DNA from: an uncultured Paenibacillaceae bacterium
Lineage (GTDB): Bacteria; Bacillota; Bacilli; Paenibacillales; K13
Length of the DNA: 48,862 nucleotides
NCBI GenBank assembly: GCA_913056365.1
Contig: CAJXLT010000019.1
Span: forward strand, 1-48,862
Direction of reading: 5' to 3'
A program made the translations under genes and the position numbers. The notes below the pieces were generated by a model, which searched no databases, was not told the DNA's origin, and saw only the letters and a list, made by a program, of their open reading frames with translations. Shown piece by piece: positions 40,604 through 48,774 of this stretch (the stretch's first letter is position 1; each line of letters begins with the position of its first letter).

Positions 40604-41674
40604 TTATGGAATGAACTTGCGCTTGCGGTAGTCATCGAAGATGTCGATGAACATCTGCGCGGTATCGACATACGTATGAAAGCCCAATCGTCGTGCCTTG
40701 GAGCCGTCCGCGAACAGATCGTAATCCCAGCCAAACACAGCATCTCCGAACTTCCATGAAGATACATCCCGATAGCTATTGGGAATGAGGGCATACTTGC
40801 GAACCATATCATGCCAGAGCGGCTCCTTGTCAGCCATAATGACATCGAGCGACATGGGTAGCGGAGGAGCGGAATCGAGCTCGAAATACGCGGCGATCTT
40901 CGGCCACATTTCGTTCCATCTGAACAGATCACCGTTCGTAATGTTGAAGGCTTGGTTGGCACAGCGCTCCTCTGTCGCCGCCCATACAGCAGCGCGGGCA
41001 AGCAGCCCTGCATCGGTCATTTCCAACAAGCTGTCATAAGCGCCGGGCTTGCCGGGGAAGCGGAGCGGAAGACCAAGCTCCTTGGACATGGAAGCATAGA
41101 TGGCGATGACCATAGCCAGATTCATAGGGGTGCCGACCGCGAAGCCGCATACGACGGACGGGCGCAGCGCTGACCAAGTCCACTTGCTGTTCACTTGCCG
41201 TTGCACGAGAAATTCCTGCTGATCGACATTGAACTCAGGCGGCATATGAGGCGCGTCGCTTTCCTTAGCAGGTGTTTTGAATGGGCCAAGGTGGGCGCCG
41301 TACACTTTGTAGCCCTGCATGAGACTAATATGCTGTAAGTTGGGAGCAGCCGGTTCGATCGCATTCACAACATGAACGAGCATGGCCAAGTTAGGAGCAA
41401 CCAGCTCAGCCCAAGTCGGTCGATCCTGGTAAGCCGCATAGAAGATATGGGTCACCTCAGTGAGTCCGCCCAGTTTGTTCTGCGTATCTGCTTCGTTCAG
41501 CAAGTCCACAGCGATGTAGCGAACACGGTCGCTGTCTGCCCCTCCGTGGCGCGATAGACCTACGACGTTCCAGTCGGGCTGGTCGGTCAAGTATTCAATC
41601 AGATTACGTCCGATGATGCCATTCGCGCCAACGACAAGGGCGGTTTTGTTCGCGGGATGTGTCGTGCTTGTCAT
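40604..41674 (-). CDS. PRISE-type NAD(P)-dependent short-chain reductase
   Basis: This 356-residue extended SDR has a Rossmann start KTALVVGANGIIGRNLIEYL. HISLMQGYKVYGAHLGPFKTPAKESD and PPEFNVDQQEFLVQRQ are typical of the progesterone 5-beta-reductase/iridoid synthase-like (PRISE) group, which reduces activated C=C bonds of enones. The usual YxxxK of SDRs is displaced, as in that family. The physiological substrate in bacteria is generally unknown, with detoxification of enones the usual guess. It is convergent with the HxlR gene and divergent from the exporter at 41936. Confidence 0.88.
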   Translation of the reverse strand: MTSTTHPANKTALVVGANGIIGRNLIEYLTDQPDWNVVGLSRHGGADSDRVRYIAVDLLNEADTQNKLGGLTEVTHIFYAAYQDRPTWAELVAPNLAMLVHVVNAIEPAAPNLQHISLMQGYKVYGAHLGPFKTPAKESDAPHMPPEFNVDQQEFLVQRQVNSKWTWSALRPSVVCGFAVGTPMNLAMVIAIYASMSKELGLPLRFPGKPGAYDSLLEMTDAGLLARAAVWAATEERCANQAFNITNGDLFRWNEMWPKIAAYFELDSAPPLPMSLDVIMADKEPLWHDMVRKYALIPNSYRDVSSWKFGDAVFGWDYDLFADGSKARRLGFHTYVDTAQMFIDIFDDYRKRKFIP

Positions 41675-41935
41675 CGTACAGCCTCCTTAGGAATGAAGTT
41701 CTGTAAGTATTGTGCAACGGATGGCGAGTTGGTGGAAAGTACGCACTTTGATCTCCTATAGGTACTTGTAAGTAACAATTGGCTTATTCCGGTGCATCGC
41801 ACGCGCGCAAGTAACAGAAACTTGTAGCAGCGATAGGTTTACAGGTTGTGTACAGCATGCAATAATAAGTCCTATGTGCGTACAAGCTCAGACCTTATGA
41901 ACAACTCACACACCAATGAAGAAGGTTTTTGCCCT

Positions 41936-43015
41936 ATGATCCATATAATGAAAAAAAATAAATTCGTCGGCGGCCGCATCCTCAAGACAGGTATCGCGGT
42001 ACTGCTGACGTCCTTGATTTGTTACTGGTTGAACTGGCCAGCGATGTTCGCCGTCATCACTGCCATCGTGACGATTGAACCGACAGCCAAGGATTCGATC
42101 AAGAAGGCATTCGTTCGATTTCCGGCGTCTGCTATCGGCACGGCATATGCCGTGCTGTTCGTGTTTTGCTTCGGGGACAGTCCGTTAAGCTACACGTTCG
42201 TAGCATTAGGGACGATCTACACTTGCCACAAGCTAGGTCTGCACGCAGGCATATTGGTCGCGACGTTGACCGGCGTGGCGATGATATCGACCGTACACCA
42301 CGAATACTTCTCCTCCTTCTTCGTGCGGCTCGGTACGACCAGCATCGGCTTGATTGTGTCCTCCCTCGTTAATTTCCTAGTCATTCGTCCTGATTACTCG
42401 AGCGAGATCGGAGCGAAGACTCGGCAGCTAGTGCAGGATGTAGGGCAGTTCATCGAGCAGAGAGGGATGGAAATCGCACACCAGCAGCCGCTCCACAAGG
42501 GTACGCGGGCTACCTTCGCTACGCTGGAGAAGCATCTGGAGCAGATCGATATGCTGTGCAGCTATCAGAAGAAAGAATGGTCGTACCATCGCTCAAGCCG
42601 AGCAGGGGTTCGGGCGTTCCACTATGCGCATAAGAAAATCACGGTTTTGCATCAGCTTGTGTACCATCTCGGTAATCTGAAGGCCTTCCCGGTCTTGCAA
42701 TCTCCGCTAGACGATGAGAAGCAGCGAATTCTCTGTGACACCGCTTGCTACATGAAGCGATTCATTCATGGCGAGAACTGTGAGCAGCCGGACTTCGACC
42801 GGCCTTTCGGAGAGGAACTGCTCCACCAGCTCAGACAAGCACAGGAGGAACAGCGTGCGGACCAGTCGGCGTATAGCCACTTGCTCTCACAGGAGACGTC
42901 GTTATTCTATGAGCTTATCTCCATTCTTGATTTGCTGGAGGAGTTGAAGCACATTAAGCAGCTGGAGCAGCGCCACAGTCATAGTGGTGATGAGGAGCAG
43001 TCCGCAGCGGATTAG
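41936..43015 (+). CDS. Aromatic acid exporter (ArAE/FUSC-like) family protein
   Basis: The protein has about 359 residues. The first 150 residues are five to six hydrophobic helices (RILKTGIAVLLTSLICYWL, WPAMFAVITAIVTIEPTAKDSI, GIAVLL-type repeats). A 200-residue cytoplasmic helical domain (RQLVQDVGQFIEQRGME, LEELKHIKQLEQRHS) follows. The KKAFVRFPASAIGTAYAV segment matches the ArAE_1 group, related to proteins that export aromatic carboxylates. The start at 41936 or 12 bases later is preferred over upstream ATGs that lie in hydrophilic sequence without a ribosome site. Substrate inferred only from the family. Confidence 0.82.
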   Translation: MIHIMKKNKFVGGRILKTGIAVLLTSLICYWLNWPAMFAVITAIVTIEPTAKDSIKKAFVRFPASAIGTAYAVLFVFCFGDSPLSYTFVALGTIYTCHKLGLHAGILVATLTGVAMISTVHHEYFSSFFVRLGTTSIGLIVSSLVNFLVIRPDYSSEIGAKTRQLVQDVGQFIEQRGMEIAHQQPLHKGTRATFATLEKHLEQIDMLCSYQKKEWSYHRSSRAGVRAFHYAHKKITVLHQLVYHLGNLKAFPVLQSPLDDEKQRILCDTACYMKRFIHGENCEQPDFDRPFGEELLHQLRQAQEEQRADQSAYSHLLSQETSLFYELISILDLLEELKHIKQLEQRHSHSGDEEQSAAD

Positions 43016-43112
43016 ACGATAGCGAGGCGGGGGTTGCAGCTTGCCTGCTGCAAGATTATTTCCAAGGAAATAAAGCGTAGACTAGACGAAGGAAGACGGA
43101 GAGGAGACGATC

Positions 43113-44240
43113 ATGAAGATGAACGAGAACTTGAGGGAATATGCACTGCCAGAGATCGAGCACTTGCAGGTACACGGGCGTACGACCGGACGACTGTCAC
43201 CGCTTGTACTGTTCTGGACAGGTAGCGGTATAGAGTTGAAGGTCACTGGCTCGGAGCTGTGGATAGAAGTCGAAGTCGATTATGAGCACTACGAGCCTTG
43301 GGTCAGCATCCTGGTCAACGGCGCTGCCGTTAGCAGGCAGATGCTCAGCGCAGGTCGATACTGGCTGTGCGTATTTCGCGGCATGAGCGTGGCTGCGACC
43401 AAGCAAATTCGCGTCGTCCGCGACGTGCAGGCGATGAGTGCTGATCCATCTTGCTCGCTGCAAATTCACGCGGTGAAGTGCGATGGTCAGTTCCAGCCAG
43501 TAGAGGAGAAGCCGTACAAGATAGAGTTTATTGGCGACAGCATTACGTCAGGCGAAGGAGCCATCGGCGCGAAGGAAGAGCTAGATTGGACTCCGATGTT
43601 ATTCAGCGCGGTTCATAACTATGCAGCGCTGACAGCGGAAGCGCTCCATGCCGAATGCCGCATTCTCTCGCAGAGCGGCTGGGGCGTGCTGACGAGCTGG
43701 GACAACAATCCGCATGGGAATTTGCCAGACTACTACGAGCAAGTGTGCGGACTGTTGACAGGAGAGAAAAATCAGAAGTTGGGCGCCTTCGATGCCCATG
43801 ACTTCACTTCGTGGCAGCCGGAAGTCCTAGTCGTCAATCTGGGCACCAATGATGGCGGTGCATTCCATTCGCCGCCTTGGCAAGACCCCGCAACGGGGGA
43901 GACGCACAAGCAGCGGCTGCTTGATGACGGGAGCTATCATGAAGAAGACCTGCAAGCATTCGAGGATGCGGTCGTGCAGTTTCTTCGCAAGCTCAGAATG
44001 TGCAACCCGCAAGCTCGCATCGTATGGGCTTACGGCATGCTCGGTATTCCGATGATGCCAGCCATTCACCGTGCAGTCGATACCTACATCCAGCAGACAG
44101 GGGACCGGAGCGTCTCCGTCTTCCAACTGCCGGACACGACAGAAGAGACGATCGGCGCACGCACCCATCCCGGACGGTTGGCGCACGAGCGGGCAGCCCA
44201 TGATCTATCGAACTATATTCGGAAGCTGCTCGAAGAGTAG
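43113..44240 (+). CDS. SGNH/GDSL hydrolase, CE2-like acetyl esterase
   Basis: The 375-residue protein has a beta-sandwich N-terminal domain (residues 1-130) and an SGNH hydrolase domain. EFIGDSITSGEGA holds the nucleophile Ser, VVNLGTNDGG the block III Asn, and THPGRLAHERAA the catalytic His. A jelly roll followed by SGNH is the layout of carbohydrate esterase family 2, deacetylases of xylan and other glycans. No signal peptide is present, so it would act on imported oligosaccharides. GAGGAG precedes the ATG at 43113. Confidence 0.88.
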   Translation: MKMNENLREYALPEIEHLQVHGRTTGRLSPLVLFWTGSGIELKVTGSELWIEVEVDYEHYEPWVSILVNGAAVSRQMLSAGRYWLCVFRGMSVAATKQIRVVRDVQAMSADPSCSLQIHAVKCDGQFQPVEEKPYKIEFIGDSITSGEGAIGAKEELDWTPMLFSAVHNYAALTAEALHAECRILSQSGWGVLTSWDNNPHGNLPDYYEQVCGLLTGEKNQKLGAFDAHDFTSWQPEVLVVNLGTNDGGAFHSPPWQDPATGETHKQRLLDDGSYHEEDLQAFEDAVVQFLRKLRMCNPQARIVWAYGMLGIPMMPAIHRAVDTYIQQTGDRSVSVFQLPDTTEETIGARTHPGRLAHERAAHDLSNYIRKLLEE

Positions 44241-44267
44241 TCGGTTTTGCGGCTGCACGCTCAGTCT

Positions 44268-44536
44268 TGTCGCTCGAATGAGGCGCGACGGATGAATTCG
44301 GTTCTACAGCGGACGTTCAGTTTTGTCGCTCGAATGAGCCGACACGGATGAATGGCTGCGATTGTGCAGGCTTTGCCGCCTTGAATTAGGGGAATACTCG
44401 GATTTGCTGCGAATCTACATGTTTCCCTTTTCGAAATCGCCGGTATGACCACCTTGTCCTGCGAAATCCTGCACAATCGTCGGCATTTATATAAACAGCA
44501 CGGTTTCAGTGCGTAATTCCTGCACTTTCGCATCTT
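44268..44536. repeat. TGC-type palindrome quartet C plus a two-unit tandem repeat
   Basis: Quartet units start at 44353, 44404, 44466 and 44517 (steps 51, 62, 51), for example TGGCTGCG-ATTG-TGCAGGCT and TTCCTGCA-CTTT-CGCATCTT. To the left, TGTCGCTC-GAAT-GAG with GC-rich right arms occurs at 44268 and 44324 (56 bp apart) in nearly identical 40-bp context. No gene is supported in 44241-44856. Confidence 0.8.
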
Positions 44537-44696
44537 TCACCTACTGGGTATCCTACTTGTAAGAAGGACAGCCGAACCGTTACGGCGTATGTGCATGTAC
44601 AGAACGAATCCACTAATCATTCGTAGATTTGCTGCTAGGAAGCGCACCTTTCGCCGCTGAAAAAAACATGCTCGACACACTCGACACACGTATCAA

Positions 44697-44732
44697 AAAA
44701 AGCCTTTGGACGATGAAATCCAGAGGCTTTTT
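44697..44732. terminator. Strong bidirectional terminator
   Basis: AAAAAGCCTTTGGA pairs with TCCAGAGGCTTTTT (one mismatch) around an 8-base loop, with As before and Ts after. Confidence 0.85.
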
Positions 44733-44856
44733 GTATGGTTTTTTTTACCGAGACCTTATTCAACATCATACCATTCGACGAAGAAACAGTCTAGTATTTC
44801 AGGGAGTATGACACTATAGTGGGGATGCCGGCAATAAGAAGAAGGAGTGGTTTCTC

Positions 44857-45831
44857 GTGGTAATGGATGGTCATCTTGAACAGACTGATCTGCAAGAATA
44901 CGTCAAGGTGGTGTTGGGTTCTGGTTACGAAGTGAAGCGTGTATCCAGACTGCATGGCGGTGCGCAAAAAGTGGTTTACAAGATAAACTGCACGAACGGA
45001 TTTACTTGTATGCTGTACGTCTGGGATCTCTCTCAGAACTACTTCGAAGCGGATATTTTGCATGAGCATGAAGGGCTGCATGCGCAATTGTATGGCAGCG
45101 AGCCGTTCAAGCGCTCTTATGAAGAGATGAGAAGGCTTGGGATTCGCACGCCAATTTTGTATGGTTTGAACCAGGAAAGGACCAAGTACTCGTATGACTA
45201 TGCGTTGGTAGAGTATGTGGATGGGTATCCGACCGAAGCGTACATGAAGCATCCGGATACACGCGTACAGGATAAAGTGTTTCAACGATTAGGAGAGGTG
45301 CTCTATCGCATGCATGGTCAAGACAGGAAGGCTTTTGGATTGCCAGGAATCGACGGGGAATCAGAGAACGAATGTCATCTCCTTCTAGTGGACAATGCCA
45401 AAGTTCAGCTGTCGTATGTCATTGAACACCACGAGATGATACGGAAGGTTCACAACAAGCTACTGGAGCTGTTGATGGAGATGGCAGCGAACATCCAACT
45501 ACGGCGTCGATACGGATGGATTCATGGGGAGCTTGGTCCAGATCACGTCTTGGTCAATAAGGCACTGGAGCCTATCTTGATCGATATTGAAGGGGCACAG
45601 TACTTTGATATCGAGCATGAGCACAGCTTCCTGCAGCTCCGATTCGGGGAGCATTACCGTTACTTGACCACGGACCGACTTGATCCGGTTCGTATGCAGT
45701 TTTATTGGTTCCATCATCATATTTCACTAACATCGGGCGGTTTGAAGCTGCTGCACAGGGGATTTCCGGACCGATCGTTCGCCCAACAGTTGACGGCTTA
45801 TCATGCGAATCGGCTGCTGCAATTCGTGTAG
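44857..45831 (+). CDS. APH-fold phosphotransferase with HGE catalytic motif
   Basis: The 324-residue kinase-like protein has the aminoglycoside phosphotransferase fold. It has LHGGAQKVVYKINCTNG (nucleotide-binding loop), ALVEYVDGYPTEAYMKH (hinge), GWIHGELGPDHVLVNKAL (catalytic loop) and PILIDIEGAQYFDIEHEHSFL (metal-binding Asp). The usual HGDxxxxN is HGELGPDHVLVN, a variant I recall as conserved in a subgroup of uncharacterised members. Substrate unknown; resistance is not implied. A GTG start at 44857 has AGGAG 9 bases upstream; the ATG at 44863 is possible. Confidence 0.85.
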   Translation: MVMDGHLEQTDLQEYVKVVLGSGYEVKRVSRLHGGAQKVVYKINCTNGFTCMLYVWDLSQNYFEADILHEHEGLHAQLYGSEPFKRSYEEMRRLGIRTPILYGLNQERTKYSYDYALVEYVDGYPTEAYMKHPDTRVQDKVFQRLGEVLYRMHGQDRKAFGLPGIDGESENECHLLLVDNAKVQLSYVIEHHEMIRKVHNKLLELLMEMAANIQLRRRYGWIHGELGPDHVLVNKALEPILIDIEGAQYFDIEHEHSFLQLRFGEHYRYLTTDRLDPVRMQFYWFHHHISLTSGGLKLLHRGFPDRSFAQQLTAYHANRLLQFV

Positions 45832-45961
45832 AGGTAAGCTGAAGGCAGATGTTGTCTTGTAGCGTATGTTGGTAATACCGAGTTTCTCGCAACGATCAGA
45901 CTTTATTGTCGCCATTGCGAACCATAACCCTTCCGTTCGACCGCGAACTTAATAAGGATAC

Positions 45962-46014
45962 CTGAGAAAGCCTAAGGCTGAATGAGTGGATCATTCGCCC
46001 TAGCTCTCTCTCAG
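45962..46014. terminator. Large hairpin between convergent genes
   Basis: CTGAGA at 45962 pairs with TCTCAG ending at 46014, and GAATGA/TCATTC forms the inner stem, with partial pairing between. It lies between the phosphotransferase and SRPBCC stop codons. Confidence 0.6.
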
Positions 46015-46029
46015 TAATCGATTTATCGT

Positions 46030-46470
46030 CTACTTTTGGTCGAGCAAGTGCTTCGTCAATGTGTCGAATGCCCCAGACCAGCCGTCGTAGAAGTATTGAT
46101 CGCCTGAATGGCCGGCTACTCCGCGCAGGTGGAAGATCATTTCGGTGCGGTTGCCAAGTTCGTTGAGAGTTAGGGTAGCGACAGGAGAGTGGGGATCGTC
46201 AGGGTGACCCCAGGTGAAGACAAGTCGTTCCATAGGTACAACTTCAAGGAACTTCCCTCCAGTCGGATATTCTTCGCCTGACTTGTTGTTGACCATAGTG
46301 TATTGATAGCGCTCACCTTCGCGGGCATTAAAGGTGATTGATTCTAACGGAGTGGAAGGTAACCAGGCAGCAAGCTCCTGTTCCTCGGTCCAAGCTCTCC
46401 ATACTATCTCGCGACGGGCATTCAGCGTACGGGTGATCGTAAATTCCGGTACAGATGTGGAATGGTTCAT
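46030..46470 (-). CDS. SRPBCC (AHSA1-like) domain protein
   Basis: This 146-residue single-domain protein is of the START-like/AHSA1 type: TITRTLNARREIVWRAWTEEQELAAWLPS, a central beta-sheet, and FYDGWSGAFDTLTKHLLDQK as the C-terminal helix. These proteins bind hydrophobic ligands in a central cavity; the function of stand-alone bacterial copies is unknown. The ATG at 46470 lies 2 bp after the ArsR stop, with its GGAGG inside the ArsR gene, so the two are translated together. This ArsR plus SRPBCC pair is widespread. Confidence 0.92.
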   Translation of the reverse strand: MNHSTSVPEFTITRTLNARREIVWRAWTEEQELAAWLPSTPLESITFNAREGERYQYTMVNNKSGEEYPTGGKFLEVVPMERLVFTWGHPDDPHSPVATLTLNELGNRTEMIFHLRGVAGHSGDQYFYDGWSGAFDTLTKHLLDQK

Positions 46471-46472
46471 AA

Positions 46473-46805
46473 TTAGTGGTCCTCCTTTGTGTTCATGGTA
46501 TTGAGGTGTTCTTCCAGTTCGTCGAAGCGCTGATTCCATTCGCGCCGATGTTTCTCGACCCAAGCGGATGCCTCATCGAGTGGCTCGGTGCGCATTGTCA
46601 AGGTGCGCCACTGTGCACTTGTTGTGCGTTCAACGAACCCAGCTCGCTCCAGTACTTTGAGATGCTGAGAAATCGCGGGTGCGCTAATCTCGAAGGACTT
46701 GGCTATCGCCCCGACTGTAGCGGTCCCTTGTGACAGTCTGGACAGAATGCTTCGTCGTGTCGGATCAGCAAGAGCAGAGAAGATAAGACTGAGTGAATCC
46801 TTCAC
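46473..46805 (-). CDS. ArsR family transcriptional regulator
   Basis: The 110-residue winged-helix repressor runs FSALADPTRRSILSRLSQGTAT, then SAPAISQHLKVLERAGFVERTT. The metal-binding ELCVCDL motif of ArsR proper is absent, so it belongs to the ligand- or partner-responsive group found with SRPBCC proteins. The start is a GTG at 46805 with AAGGAGG about 13 bases upstream, an unusually long spacing. It heads the two-gene operon. Confidence 0.9.
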   Translation of the reverse strand: MKDSLSLIFSALADPTRRSILSRLSQGTATVGAIAKSFEISAPAISQHLKVLERAGFVERTTSAQWRTLTMRTEPLDEASAWVEKHRREWNQRFDELEEHLNTMNTKEDH

Positions 46806-47280
46806 ATTTAATTCACAACCTCCTTAATTAATGATTTTATTAAATATAAACCGCAATGTGTGATCATGTCAAATTTCATTTGTACGAGTCCAGAAAAGGG
46901 ATAGGGGCTGGCGCGATGTTCAGGTTGTCCACTGCTAGCATGATTAGTTCCGTTTTGATCGGCCTGCATGAAATATATATACGTTAAGAAATGTGACATG
47001 AATGAAAATGGTTTCGAATTTTGTTGATAGTCAATGCCAGAAAATGAATTAAAAACCGAATAATATTATGAAAAAACCTAACAATGTTCGGTTTTGTCGC
47101 AATACACCAACAATATTCCGTGCTATCGACAAAAAAATTTGTCTTGGACAGCGGTAGCTCATGCAAATTCGGCTCATTTTCATGTAATATAAAGTAACAT
47201 GGTAATGCGAAATGAAAGATTATATATAAAAAATCCCGCTCATATGCCATGTGAATGTCAGGAGTAAGGAGCCGAATCCT
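46806..47280. other. AT-rich divergent intergenic region with inverted repeats
   Basis: No gene is supported. Two inverted repeats precede the NarK-like gene: AAAACCGAA at 47052 with TTCGGTTTT ending at 47095, and GACAAA-AAAA-TTTGTC at 47129-47144. The region is much more AT-rich than its neighbours. TAAGGAG near 47266 is the ribosome site of the transporter. Confidence 0.5.
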
Positions 47281-48495
47281 ATGCAGACCAAAGAACCGCA
47301 ACGTGCGCTGTGGCTGTCGACGATGGCCATGGCTGCATCCTTTGTTATCTGGAATGTGTTTTCACCGATTGCCGGACATGTGCAGGAGCTCTATCAGCTC
47401 AGTACAGTACAAATCAGCATTCTTATAGCTACCCCTGTGCTGATGGGCTCTCTTATGCGTATCCCGATGGGGATCTTCACAGACCGTTACGGAGGACGGC
47501 GGATGTTCCTTGGCACGATGCTGTTCCTCCTTGTACCCTTGCTCATAGTAGGCAGTGTGCAGTCGTACAGTATGCTGTTGGTGTGTGCGCTCCTGCTCGG
47601 AATGGCCGGGAGTACGTTTGCTATCTCGCTGACTTACGTGTCTCGTTGGTTTCCGGCGGAGAAGCAAGGGCTTGTTCTCGGGATCGCTGGACTTGGCAAT
47701 CTGGGCGTGGCGGGAGCAAGTGTGGGCGTGCCGTTGCTGCTTCGAACGTTCAATTATACTTTCGTTTACTATAGCCTCGCGCTCATGATTGGCGTTATGG
47801 CGTTGGTGTTCTGGTTTGGGACGAAGGACTATCCAGCACCTGGTTCAGGCAAGACGTGGAAGCAGGCGATGGAGGTATTGAAATATAGGACGACATTATA
47901 TTTGTCCCTCTTCTATTTTCTGACCTTTGGCGGATTCGTGACCTTCAGCTTGTATTTACCTACCTTCTTGAAGGAGTTGTTCGGTCTCAACCTGACCGAT
48001 GCTGGATTTCTGACTGGCGGCTTCGTCTTGCTGGCTACCTTGATTCGGCCGGTTGGCGGCTACTTGGCCGATCGTTTCGGCTCGCGTCGTGTATTGACTG
48101 CGGTGTTCATCGGTATTGCCTTGACGGCATCACTGCTGGCGGTTAGCTTGTATGATCTGGCATGGTTCTGTGTGGGTTGTCTGCTGGCTTCGTTGCTGCT
48201 CGGGATCGGGAATGGCGGTGTGTTCCAGATGGTGCCGGAGGTGGCTTCCGGCAATACAGGAGCTGTGACTGGAATAGTTGGCGCAGCAGGCGGCATCGGC
48301 GGGTTCTTCCCACCAATTGTGCTCGGCGTTCTTCAAGATGCCTATGGTTCGTATGTCTTCGGCTTCATACTCATGCTGGCTGTTGCGGTGGTGTGCCTGT
48401 GGTTGAATTGGAGTATCCGACCGCGGAACCATCAATCTGACGCAAGAGAGGGCATGACCGTTTCGAAGAAGCAGTTCGCGAATCGTGCCGGATGA
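47281..48495 (+). CDS. narK: NarK-like nitrate/nitrite transporter (MFS)
   Basis: This 404-residue, 12-helix major facilitator protein has the two NNP-family signatures. They are GIAGLGNLGVAGASVGVPLL in the fifth helix and GNGGVFQMVPEVASGNTGAV, then TGIVGAAGGIGGFFPP, near helices 10-11. IPMGIFTDRYGGRRM is the loop 2-3 motif. NNP proteins import nitrate or exchange it for nitrite. No nitrate or nitrite reductase gene is in the window, so the assignment rests on family signatures. TAAGGAG lies 9 bases before the ATG at 47281. Confidence 0.88.
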   Translation: MQTKEPQRALWLSTMAMAASFVIWNVFSPIAGHVQELYQLSTVQISILIATPVLMGSLMRIPMGIFTDRYGGRRMFLGTMLFLLVPLLIVGSVQSYSMLLVCALLLGMAGSTFAISLTYVSRWFPAEKQGLVLGIAGLGNLGVAGASVGVPLLLRTFNYTFVYYSLALMIGVMALVFWFGTKDYPAPGSGKTWKQAMEVLKYRTTLYLSLFYFLTFGGFVTFSLYLPTFLKELFGLNLTDAGFLTGGFVLLATLIRPVGGYLADRFGSRRVLTAVFIGIALTASLLAVSLYDLAWFCVGCLLASLLLGIGNGGVFQMVPEVASGNTGAVTGIVGAAGGIGGFFPPIVLGVLQDAYGSYVFGFILMLAVAVVCLWLNWSIRPRNHQSDAREGMTVSKKQFANRAG

Positions 48496-48642
48496 GGGCG
48501 GACTGCAGGCTCGCGTAATGCGTACCGAATGAACGTAGATTGAAGTGCTTCGGGTCAAGTCTCGTTATGTAGCATCCTGCGGTGAATAGCACTGATGGTG
48601 ACGAGTGAATAGCCATTGTTCCGTATGGCTGCCGACATAGAG

Positions 48643-48774
48643 GGAATAAGAGGACTTATTTCGTCGTCATCCGGATGTCGGGAGGGAATAGCGGAATAAT
48701 GTGGTCTTACTGGCATATTCGACAGCTTGTGTAGCTGCTGGTGCCTGCACTAAATCCGCTTTTTCCCTCTATTC
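48643..48774. repeat. GGAATAAG-type palindromic units (partial element F)
   Basis: GGAATAAG-AGGA-CTTATTTC at 48643 is a good 8-4-8 palindrome. A related unit starts at 48693 (50 bp) and an inverted, degenerate one at about 48755 (62 bp). The spacing matches the other quartets but a fourth unit is not evident. No gene is seen in 48496-48862. Confidence 0.45.

Noticed and set aside
44629-44811. 60-residue open frame
   Set aside because: It spans the strong bidirectional terminator at 44697-44732 and has no ribosome site.
44857-45831. Aminoglycoside resistance gene
   Set aside because: Only the general APH fold is visible; the catalytic loop differs and no resistance-gene context exists.
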